Source: Procambarus clarkii (Eukaryota; Arthropoda; Malacostraca; Decapoda; Cambaridae). Taken from it: DNA of 64,000 nt. The stretch lies in assembly GCF_040958095.1 (NCBI RefSeq), contig NC_091172.1, positions 28,579,209-28,643,208 on the forward strand, written 5' to 3'. Made by a program: the position numbers and the translations under genes. Position 1 is the stretch's first letter, and every line of letters starts with the position of its first letter. Under the pieces are notes generated by a model. That model saw nothing but the letters and a program-made list of their open reading frames with translations, did not search any database and had not been told where the DNA came from. Of this stretch, positions 39,006 through 48,387 are shown piece by piece.

Positions 39006-39135
39006 CTATTAGTAACCAGAGGAAACAAGTAACGCGTCAGAGCAGCCAAGAACGGAAGCCCGACCTTCAAACAGTAATTATATTTATGCACGTGATCATA
39101 AATACAATATTACTTGGTGATTACTTCTAGCTTAC

Positions 39136-39278
39136 CTGTAACTGGTTTCGAGCGTTCTTCTACTCTCCAAGTCCGGCCTGAGGTAAGGCTTGTCTGTCGA
39201 TAACTTCACTGGTGAGGTTGTTGCCGGCAGAGGGCCGCCGGCCCGCATGCTTCCTACAACCCGAGTGATCCGGCACTT
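39136..39278 (-). CDS. Possible coding exon, weak
   Basis: Minus strand: acceptor AAATTCTTGCAG, 143 bases of CpG-rich sequence, donor TTACAG|GTAAGC. It is open throughout in the frame giving KCRITRVVGSMRAGG ... RRTLETSY. The phase-0 frame begins EVPDHSGCRKHAGRRPSAGN and stops after about 39 codons. It lies between the two other minus-strand exons, so it might be an alternative or terminal exon of the Asn-rich gene or part of another gene. No family recognised. Confidence 0.3.
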
Positions 39279-39365
39279 CCTGCAAGAATTTCTCCAATTG
39301 CCTCTTGCAAAATACACCATTTGGTCCGGCTATTTTTTGTTTTAGACCAGTGAATAGTGTGTATA

Positions 39366-39535
39366 AGGGGGGGGGGGGCTGTGTGAGCAGTAGGACTGAG
39401 GGAGGAGGGCAGGGTGGGTAGTAGGTATGAGGAGGGGGAGAAGGGTGGGTATGAGGGAGGAGGGACGGTTGGGCAGTGGGTATGAGATAGGGGGGAGGTA
39501 TGGGGGCAAGGTGAGTAGTGGGTATTAGGGTGTGT
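39366..39535. repeat. G-rich degenerate tandem
   Basis: GGGAGGAGGGCAGGGTGGGT and similar words. Many GGG runs give G-quadruplex potential on the + strand. Confidence 0.7.
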
Positions 39536-39550
39536 TGGACGCCTCGGTGT

Positions 39551-39835
39551 GGTTATCTTGAGATGATTTTGGGGCTTTAGTGTCCCCGCGGCCCGGTCCT
39601 CGACCAGGCCTCCACCCCCAGGAAGCAGCCCGTGACAGCTGACTAACACCCAGGTTCCTATTTTACTGCTAGGTAACAGGGGCATTGGGTGAAAGAAACT
39701 TTGCCCATTGTTTCTCGTCGGTGCCTGTATAGTCCTTGTGGCTTGGCGCTTTTCCCTGATAGTTCCCTTCCCTTCTCGCCGGTGCCTGGGATCGAACCCG
39801 GGACCACAAGATCACAAGTCCACTGATCACATGAA
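39551..39835 (-). mobile_element. SINE-A copy 5 (tail type 2), with a nested SINE-C piece
   Basis: The + strand reads the tail (TTATCTTGAGATGATTTTGG, GTCCCCGCGGCCCGGTCCTC), body (ACTGCTAGGTAACAGGGGCA) and B box (GGGATCGAACCCGGGA). At about 39727-39775 a SINE-C end (CTTGTGGCTTGGCGCTTTTC) is flanked by a near-perfect direct repeat TCTCG(T/C)CGGTGCCTG, as expected for a target-site duplication. Confidence 0.75.
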
Positions 39836-41554
39836 GGCTCTGGCACACAGTTGGCTACGGGCTCATCCTGTTCCTTATATGATTGTTACTTAATGAATAA
39901 CGTTTATTCCTTATGGTGCATATAATATGCCCATGAAATAAATAGGGCCCTAGGAGCAGGTTTCATCTGAATTGCGGTAGGATTAAAGATCTTGTTTGCA
40001 GTTTTATCAGGTTCCTTTATGGCAGTTATTATATGATAGTTTCCCCTATGATAGTTTCAAAAAACATTCTCACGAAATAAATAAGTCTCTAGGAGCACGC
40101 TTCAGATGAGCTGAGGTAGGATAACAGCTCTTTCTTGCAGTTTCACTCGATAACCCTAATGAACTCTAGTATTAGTAAAAAAAAAAAAAAAGAGAGAAAG
40201 AGAGCATGGGTGGGTGGGGGGAGGGGGTGGGTGAGGGGAGGGATAGTACCTCGGCCATGCCAAAATCAGCTACTTCCTTATTACTTACAAACGCGCAAAC
40301 GTTACCGTTGAGCTGGGCTGTGTAGCACCGGCGCCCCTCCTCTGCACCATTTCCACTCTCTCACAATCATTGCCATAATGGTAACTTCACCACCAGTTCC
40401 ACGCCAGCTCCAGAGCTAAAACCAGTGCCATTACCAGCATTTGCCTCAGAATTGGCACTACCTACAATACCACCATCACCATCTTAATTGATAAACTACA
40501 ACTTGAAGCCCATTTTGTGAAGCCACAAGACCAAGAATTTAAACACGAACGCTCTCAAAGAAAACATCTCACTTAAGTCCTGTGAAGCCAACAGTACATA
40601 ACATAAAATGATCAAAAGCCTCAAAAACCAAGTGAGTTCTATTCATGTTCGTCACGCTAAATCCCAAGATGAGTTTGTCCAGCAAAAACTACGAGACTTA
40701 GTAATGGTGTTTACATTCCCTCAGGAGAAGCTGATGGTGAAAACTATACAGACATAGTGATAGATGAATATCATTTTGGTATCTTATAGAACGGGTCGGA
40801 AGAATCCTAAGGGTACACACAGCAGGAGAATTTGTGTTTAACTAAATAAATGTTCGAAAAAGTTAGTGTTTGTCACCAGCTGTCGCGGGTAGGAGAGCGG
40901 GTGTTTACATACACAAATGCCTCATCAGAAGAGTATTTTTTTTGTTTACAAACTACAATAGGCTTGTCGTAACTGTGAATTGACCAGCTGTGTTAGAGAC
41001 CAGTGGGTTGTCTGGCTCCATGAAAAATTTACGAATTTACTAACGATGATCAACTTAACCACTGTCAAACACCTGAACACCCAGCAAAACTTCCTTTGAT
41101 CGACATCAAGAAGCCCCACATGCTCAGGGTAGTCTCCAATCTCACACAACAACTCCACCCCGTTGTGAACCATCTGAAGATCTTGACCCTACCATTGCCT
41201 CTTCTTGGGTAAACCCATGTAAACTAGTCCCTACCCATCCGCAACTACAAGCTTCAGTGTACTTTAGGTTATGCTCTCCCTGAACCTCTGTTGTATCACC
41301 TCACCCAAATGCAGGTATAAAAAATCGAAGATGTTTAAGCTCTGTTCAGTTATAGTTGTGTGTGTATAAACTAAAGTCTTTGAAAATGTAATAAGTTTTA
41401 CGAAACGCGCTCAAGTGTCGCGTCAGACTAGAAATAAAAATTAATTTTGGAGAATTGATTTTTCAGTTACCATCAACAGTGAAGAAAAATGTAAGAAACA
41501 TTGAGAAAATTCGTGTTAGAATTATTAATCTTACTTTTTCGGTCATATTTAATA

Positions 41555-41562
<8 letters not shown>
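39836..41562. other. Intergenic or intronic, no gene recognised
   Basis: A diverged tandem pair occurs around 39940-40150 (CTAGGAGCA(G/C)G(T/C)TTCA). A strong G-quadruplex candidate lies at 40208-40242. The frame 40946-41173 on the minus strand has no recognised domain. Confidence 0.35.
40208..40242 (+). other. G-quadruplex candidate
   Basis: More than six GGG+ runs separated by one to three bases (GGGTGGGTGGGGGGAGGGGG start), preceded by an A15 run and AGAGAAAGAGAG. Confidence 0.7.

Positions 41563-41640
<78 letters not shown>
41563..41640. repeat. (TA)n microsatellite, left flank of MITE 2
   Basis: About 38 TA units ending exactly at the TIR. Confidence 0.97.
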
Positions 41641-41643
<3 letters not shown>

Positions 41644-42026
41644 GTACCTAGTAGCCAGAACTCACTTCTCAGCCTACTATGCAAGGCCCGATTTGCCTAA
41701 TAAGCCTAGTTTTCATGAATTAATGTTTTTTCGACAACCTAACCTACCTAACCTAACCTAACCTAACGTTTTTGGCTACCTAACCTAACCTAACCTATAA
41801 AGATAGGTTAGGTTAGGTTAGGTAGGGTTGGTTAGGTTCGGTCATATATCTACGTTAACTTTAACTCCAATAAAAAAAAATTGACCTCATACATAATGAA
41901 ATGGGTAGCTTTATCATTTCATAAGAAAAAAAATTGAGAAAATATATTAATTCAGTAAAACTTGGCTTATTAGGCAAATCGGGCCTTGCATAGTAGGCTG
42001 AGAAGTGAGTTCTGGCTACTAGGTAC

Positions 42027-42030
<4 letters not shown>
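41640..42030. mobile_element. MITE 2: TIR element with telomere-like core, between TA arrays
   Basis: Terminal inverted repeats of about 85 bp (TGTCGTACCTAGTAGCCAGA outside, GCCCGATTTGCCTAATAAGC further in) are nearly identical over the outer 65 bp. The core at 41738-41840 holds AACCT repeats followed by AGGTT repeats in inverted orientation, i.e. (TTAGG)n in both directions, with a TATAAAGATA turn. No coding capacity. Confidence 0.85.

Positions 42031-42082
<52 letters not shown>
42030..42082. repeat. (TA)n microsatellite, right flank of MITE 2
   Basis: About 26 TA units starting at the end of the right TIR. Confidence 0.97.
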
Positions 42083-42083
<1 letters not shown>

Positions 42084-43000
42084 GTAGGCATTCTCTTTAA
42101 ATTCCTATTTTACATTCCCCGCTATGCCTTGATAACACTATTATTCACTCACCTAAGTATATCACACCTACGGTATCTGTGCTTGGGAATCCAAATTTCC
42201 TACGACCCATTGTTACTAAACATAGATCAGCAATCACAACAATAACAAACTCGAATCCCAACCATAACTCAGCAATCTTACTGTAATCCCTGAATGTTAA
42301 ATATCAAGTCACTTCAGACACTCTCAAGTGTACTTTATACCTATACTCTGAACTGCAGTGCTAATTCTGACCTCAAACGCTTCTTTTAGAGGTGACAGAA
42401 CCCATGGCCCATCACACGAGAAGCAATGATATATTTTCTATAAATATAATGTCTATTTGATATTTATAGAGTGCAACTCAACCTAAGCAGAAATGGTATG
42501 AAAAAAAAGTCCTAAATTATAGAATGTACTTTTGTATTTCTCTCAACTAGTTTAAAAGAGAAACTAAGAAATATCTAATTAAAATCACGTAACAAATTTC
42601 ACTTGCATTTCCTCATCTAAAATAAAAGTAAACATTTATTTTGTTATTATTGTACATTTTAAATGCATATTTTCTTCACCTCTCATCATTTAGTACCATC
42701 TACATATTGAATATTTGCAATTTTTTTAACAATTTATATATTAGTTTAATTCCTGTTAAGTATTAGGTGTTTACCTCATTACACCCATTAATAATTTAAC
42801 TGAATTAATTTTAAGTTATGCCTGAGAAGCTTTACGTAATACAATGGTTAATTTATTAAATATGCCTTTTATGGAATAGCCATTCAACCACTGTATTGCT
42901 TCTAATGTATTTTTTGTTATAAACTAAAATTATTATCATCATGGATTTTCGCTTACAATATGAAGATGCCTTTTCACCAAACTTAAGCATTGTATAACAG
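42083..43000. other. AT-rich, no gene recognised
   Basis: No supported coding or repeat feature. Confidence 0.35.
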
Positions 43001-43269
43001 GGGCCAGACAGCTGAGTGGACAGCGCTTCGGATTCGTAGTCCTGAGGTTCCGGATTCGCTCTCCGGTGGAGGCGGAAACAAATGTTTCTCAAAACAAAGT
43101 AAATAAGATTTTTTTCACCCTGATGCCCCTGTTCACCTAGCAGTAAATAGGTACCCTGGAAGTTAGACAGCTGCAACGGGCTGCTTCCTGGGGGTCTGTA
43201 ACTAAAAAGGAGGCCTGGTCGAGGACCGGGCCGCGGGGACGCTAAGCCCCGAAATCATCTCAAGATAAC
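43001..43269 (+). mobile_element. SINE-A copy 4 (tail type 2)
   Basis: Head GGGCCAGACAGCTGAGTGGA, body CCTGTTCACCTAGCAGTAAA and CGGGCTGCTTCCTGGGGGTC, tail GGCCTGGTCGAGGACCGGGC and CTAAGCCCCGAAATCATCTC, ending CAAGATAAC. The head and body match SINE-A copies 1-3; the tail does not. Confidence 0.8.
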
Positions 43270-43434
43270 ATACTAGACATTACAGAAGGAAACAACACCA
43301 AAGTGATATATCAATGTGGAAATCAACTTGAGCAATGTAAAGATTCGAACCCTGGACCATTGTGCTGCCAAGTTCCGCACGTTACCTCTGAACCATGACA
43401 TTGCGTAAGTTATACAACCTGGGGGTTCCGCTCT
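43270..43434. other. Spacer
   Basis: Contains a tRNA-like B-box word (AGATTCGAACCCTGG) near 43341, probably a SINE remnant. Confidence 0.35.
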
Positions 43435-43600
43435 GAACGTTTGGAAACGTTCCAGGTTTCCAGGTTTGGAAACGTTCCAGGTTTCCAGGTTTGGAAACGT
43501 TCCAGAAGCTAGTCCAGGTTTGGAAGCGTTCCAGGTTTCCAGGTTTGAAAACGTTCCAGGTTTCCAGGTTTGGAAACGTTCCAGAAGCTAGTCCAGGCTT
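43435..43600. repeat. Minisatellite of TTTGGAAACGTTCCAGGTTT
   Basis: About 27-bp units with a GGAAACGTTCC palindrome in each, plus two copies of AGAAGCTAGTCCAGG as a higher-order insert. Confidence 0.9.
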
Positions 43601-43701
43601 CACATATAACCAATTATACTCAATACTTTTCTTAAATAAGAAATATCAGCTAAAGTCAAAACATGTTAAATAGATAACGATAATCAATAATAACTGATAG
43701 A

Positions 43702-43711
<10 letters not shown>

Positions 43712-43786
<75 letters not shown>
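43712..43786. repeat. (TA)n microsatellite just inside the intron of the Asn-rich gene
   Basis: About 37 TA units beginning about 20 bases past the donor at 43805. Confidence 0.97.
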
Positions 43787-43787
<1 letters not shown>

Positions 43788-43805
43788 AATTAGACATTTG
43801 GTTAC

Positions 43806-45152
43806 CTGTATTCTTGGCCGTTTTCTTTCATCAGGAGGGCAGTTGGCAGGCACTTGCGAGCGCTCGGTCAAGGGCCATCTTATCCTGTAGCGTACCTGAA
43901 CTCCTTCTCCATACCCATCATCGTCTCCCATCACTTCTTCCTCTACAAGAATTTCCTTGTCTTCCTTCTTCCCCTGCATTTTCCATCTAATTCCCACCAA
44001 GTAGTGAAAGAGGCTTATAATTTTTTGCCGCTTACTAATGTTGATTCTCATGATCTTATTGCCCTCAAAAGCATGTAAAAAGTTCAGAGTTTTCGATAAA
44101 CCATATATCGTTCCTCCGGAAGATACCGAAGCGTTGCTGACTAACGTATTATGCAGATTTTTCCCTTTTATCACTTCGGTGTCCGTGAACGATGAGCAGA
44201 CAGAGTCAACGAGATCTTTGTTAACGGTTGTCGAACCGTCATTCTGAGTTTCACGCAAGGAGCTGGATGCGATCAAACCACGTGTATTGGTTAATGAAAT
44301 GGATTCTCTTTCACCGCGTTTGAGGTTCATCTTGATGAACTGCTCTTGCATATCTGAGACATTTGCAACGTTGGTGCAGCGCGAGGTTAACTGCACTACT
44401 TGACCGCTGGAGTGTGGAGGACAGGTATTTATATCTGCGGAACCCGTGAGAGGGTTAGAGACAACCTTTAAATTCTTGTTGATGTCCGACTTGGCTTCTG
44501 AACTCATAATATAGGGCTCCTGCGATGTATTTCCCTGTGTTTGAGTATGTTCATGCTGGGATGGCACACTTTTGGGCAGAACTTCCGTGGTAGAGTTTGA
44601 GACGACACCCTGTTCGACGCTAGCATGATGATGATGAGCTGAAGAGTTGCATATTTTTTTCATTAAGAAGCTGCCTTTTGGTTGAAGCGACTGAGGGACA
44701 GTTTGAGTGCATGCGGGTACGCCACTAACAGCTGGGCTTGATCCACGATTCGTATTTGATGTTTCAGTCTCTTCTTCAGAGGGCAACAGCTGTCTTAAAT
44801 TGTCTGTGAGTATGAGGCTTGGACGCGGAGGTCTTGATGGCTGGTTGGCTTCATGTGTTGTGATTCCTCTATGCCTGGGCATATTGTTATTGTTGTTGCT
44901 GCTGCAGTTGTTGTTGATACAGTTATTGTTGTTGTTGTTATTGTTATTGTTGCTGCTGTTGCTGTTGTTTCTCCTGTGTGAGGTAGTCATGGCAGAAAAT
45001 CTAAGCCCTACAGGAGAACCCATTATTAGTGCTCCCTTGCTGTATCTCGCCTCTTTATCGTCTACCTTGAGTTTCTTCCTCTTGGGTTTCTTTAGGAGGT
45101 TCTCACTAGGCGCGCTAGGTCGGAAGAGGCTACTCTCAAGGAAGTCCGCCAT
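43806..45152 (-). CDS. Unrecognised Asn-rich nuclear-type protein, first coding exon (449 codons)
   Basis: Starts at ATG 45152 with an in-frame TAG directly upstream and ends at donor AATACAG|GTAAC (43806/43805), phase 0. From the N-terminus: MADFLESSLFRPSAPS; a basic nuclear localisation-like stretch KKPKRKKLK (21-29); Asn runs about residues 63-90; a Ser/Thr/Pro/Gln-rich middle; a more ordered C-terminal part with NFLHAFEGNKIMRINISKRQ and FHYLVGIRWKM, an acidic EEEVMGDDDGYGEG, then RYRIRWPLTERSQ. One long uninterrupted frame with biased composition makes a real gene likely. The Asn runs read as Leu runs on the other strand, where an overlapping open frame is a shadow. I cannot name the family. 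A phase-compatible last exon is at 34603-34433. Confidence 0.75.
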
Positions 45153-45260
45153 CTACACCAAGTTCTGCAACTCTCCGTCTGCACCAAACTTAGCGACTCT
45201 CCGCCTGCACTTAGCTTAGCGACTCTCCGCTTGTCGATCTGAAAATAAGTGGAAAATTGT
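45153..45260 (-). promoter_or_regulatory. 5' leader of the Asn-rich gene with tandem repeats
   Basis: GCGACTCTCCGCCTGCAC-like units (about 28 bp) occur three times at 45173-45232, just upstream of the ATG. No TATA box was identified. The transcription start is unknown. Confidence 0.5.
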
Positions 45261-46431
45261 TGAGCGATGTCTACAAGGAGATAAATATATGTACAGTATG
45301 TGCAGTATCTTGCTCTTGTAAGAACCCTCTTGCATTATCTAAGTCACATCTGTAAATCTTACTATAGAGACTGAAATGGATAAGTGTCTGGCATTTTTAG
45401 ATATCCTAATTCATAGGGAAAAGTTTTCTCGTAAGTTACTTGAGTTAATACAGAAAACCTACTAACAATTTGTAATACATTCATTATTTATCGGGGCATT
45501 GATAAAGTTTTCAACCATCTGTTTTCTCCAGGTATTTAAAAGCTCTTCGAACTGTTAGTCTTGCGTTCTTGGATAAACAAACAAATTGATTCTATTGGTT
45601 TCAAGTTTTGTTATCCAGTAACTTCCTGGAAGCTTGTTCTAGCAAAGCTCAACGTATGTGTTATAACAAAATCGTCATTGAGAAAATTCCCCCCCAAAAT
45701 GTATTATGCTTACCATATTTTCCTGGGTTCGAAAATACTGTCAAGACCTTGAAATTTTTTTATATACAAGCTGTGTTTAATTATGAAATATTATTTAAAA
45801 ATTATTAGTTCAAAACAGCCCTCGTAGTGATAACTGTCATTTATAAAATACCTTTTAAAATTGTTAATATATTATTTACAGGTAAAACATCTAAAGATTT
45901 TTTAAATTTCGAATTTCACAGCATAAACATTATCTACGAAATGGTCAATTATCTAATGCTTCTAATTATCAATTAATTATCTAATTATCAATTATCTAAT
46001 TGTTCATTTCTCGGAAAATTCTCATCATATTGGTTGAGAGAGGTAAATAAGTATTTTCAAGAGAAACATTATTAATCCTCGTTAATACAGATTACGAAGC
46101 CATACACATGAAAATTAGTAACAGTTTATACAATTTGGATCCATGATTAATTGATCAAATTACTGATTAAAATTGATTAACTTGATTAAAAACGAGCGTT
46201 GTAAGATGATAGATACAAAGATATCCCAATAAAGATAGCAACTCCCATGTATTAGTCATTAGGGATAATGTTTCCAGAAACTTTCATGTATTTCATGAAA
46301 TATTTGGCCTTCTGCAGTTTCCTTTTGTTCTTCTGTTCATGAACCAATATCGCAAGGACACATGTGGGGGGATGATGGGACACCTAGAGTGTAGTCCTTA
46401 TCCTGTAACTACACTTAGCTAAACACACACA
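45261..46431. other. Intergenic, AT-rich, no gene recognised
   Basis: TAATTATCAATTATC words near 45950-46010. No coding signal. Confidence 0.35.
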
Positions 46432-46672
46432 CACACATGAGCCATAGAGACGTTAGAAAGAATTTTTTCAGTGTCATAGTAGACAAATGGAATGCATTAG
46501 GAAGTGATGTGGTGGAGGCTGACTCCATACACGGCTTCAAGTGTAGATATGATAGAGCCCAATAGGCTCAGGAACCTGTACACCTGTTGATTAACGGTTG
46601 AGAGGCGGGACCAAAGAGCCAGAGCTCACCCCCCCCCCCGCAAGCACAATTAGGTAAGTACAATTAGGTAAG
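46432..46672 (+). mobile_element. LINE-A, 3' ORF end plus tail
   Basis: MSHRDVRKNFFSV-like, then VDKWNALGSDVVEAD and GFKCRYDRAQ plus stop, tail GGTTGAGAGGCGGGACCAAA, ending with AATTAGGTAAGTAC twice. A (CA)n sits at its 5' truncation point. Confidence 0.85.
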
Positions 46673-47400
46673 TACATGCACACTCCTTCCCAGTCTCCAC
46701 CTTCCATGTTCTCACATTGTTGCCAACCAATGTCTCAGCCCTCCCTGCATTCACACACATACACATACACACTACATCTCCACCCTCTCTGCATTCATAC
46801 ACATGCCCTCCCCATCTCCACCCTTCCAGTGTCCCCCACGACTTTAAACACTTTTATACACACTATCCTCATTACTGTAACCAAATCTGTCATCCGAACA
46901 TACGTTATTATTTCAACTAATACAAATCTTTGGACTCGAGGTACAGCATTTCACATCCACAGACATTGTGAAGGATTGGGGCCGTGCCTTCCTTCAAGGA
47001 GGAACTGGGCTTCCCAGAACCTTCCCGATGACTCTAAAATAATAATTAATCATGCAAAGTTTAATGAGGTTAGCCCCAAACATCTGGCCTCCAACCTTAA
47101 CCGACAGATAAAGAGACATTCTCTCTTACATATATAAACAACGATTAGGCTTCTAAACTCCAACACTGTCCAACACAGAATAGGCTCTTTATTACTAATT
47201 AAAGGTGATTGATTTAATTCAAGTCTGTTTATCTTGTACATTCTGTCTGCAAAACTTTACAGACAGAATGAGTTGGTTTAGATAATAGCAGTTTTAGGTA
47301 AAGCATAAAATTAGTATCTCTAATGAGCATAAAACTGTATTGTTAGCTACAGACGCTAACAAGCATCTTCAAGTTATAATACAGGGTTGTGGAAGCTTAC
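46673..47400. other. Intergenic, no gene recognised
   Basis: C-rich at the start (CTCCACCCTC words). Hydrophobic/His-rich open frames lack support. Confidence 0.35.
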
Positions 47401-47737
47401 CAGAGGGACCACTACAGGAACCAAGTGGCCGACAGTGGTGCGATGCCCAGGTGTTCCCTGTTCTGTCCCTGGCACTGAAGTCCTGAGGCGGGGGTTGGTA
47501 ATGGTTCCCATCACCACCAGGCGAGAGTGCCACCCACTGCCAGGCACCCAAACAAACCCATAACACCAAACAAATCACTATCGAATCAGCTATCGGAGTC
47601 GTGTTGGATCTCCTGAGCGAGTCGAAGAAAGCAACCCAAGGGACCCCGCGAAGTAGTGATGGCAACTTAAAGGAAAATATTAGAGTGTCGGACTGGCAAC
47701 AGTGCTGAAGGAAGTGTTGCTGGTGTTGGACTGGCAA
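47401..47737 (-). CDS. Doubtful coding exon with a hydrophobic segment
   Basis: Minus-strand open frame of about 112 codons ending at a good donor (CCCTCTG|GTAAGC). It contains a hydrophobic stretch IADSIVICLVLWVCLGAW and then SPGGDGNHYQPPPQDF. No ATG in frame; an upstream acceptor would be needed. The frame could be real (signal-anchor type) or chance. Confidence 0.2.
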
Positions 47738-47789
47738 TAGCGGTTAGTTGTGGCTAGATGACGGACCATCACCATGACCACTCCAAGCA

Positions 47790-47872
47790 AAGGGTGGAGG
47801 GGGGGGGGTTATGTGGGTGCTGGGGTGATGGTGCTAGGGGGCAGGGGTGAGGGAGGGGGGTGGAGGAGGCAG
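47790..47872. repeat. G-rich tract
   Basis: GGTGGAGGGGGGGGGGTTAT and GGGGGCAGGGGTGAGGGAGG; G-quadruplex potential. Confidence 0.6.
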
Positions 47873-48387
47873 TGCGCGGACGATATTTTCTTTTCTTTTT
47901 TTAGGGCTCATCTTGCATGACAATATTTGTGGATATATGACAAGGAGGAAGAGTAGTTATACTCGATGGTGTTGAAGAACCAACCTGCAGTGTGAAATCA
48001 TATGTAATTAGACGCCGTTTTGTATTCCATTGTCCGGGGAAGGAAGCCTAATTGGCCAATCGAACTCCCTCTAGCCAAAGGCAAGGGGATGTCCCCCATC
48101 CACTTATTGACCACATTCAGGGCTACTTAACCTTGTTCATCAAATAGCACGCTTAAACATCCAGTAATATAGACATTTAAAGTTTTTTTCAGTACTACAA
48201 AATACATTAAAGTTATCACGTGAGCATTTGTCAATATGTAATAATTTGATGTTAAGCAGCAAAGAACATTGAACGGGATCAACTGTTCAAGGCTTCGCGG
48301 CAGCCATTATGAACAGGCAATTTAGGGGTCTCGGACGCCATCCTTCACTGAGAGGGATGTGTCAGATGACAGCTAATTTAATGCAAA
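47873..48387. other. Intergenic, no gene recognised
   Basis: No supported feature. Confidence 0.3.

Noticed and set aside
40946-41173. Minus-strand 75-codon frame as a retroelement or host exon
   Set aside because: No motif could be recognised and there are no flanking splice signals.
44707-45219. 170-codon + strand frame with a long Leu run
   Set aside because: Shadow of the Asn-rich exon on the opposite strand: Asn codons read as Leu-rich in reverse. The minus frame has the longer, uninterrupted reading with a proper start and donor.
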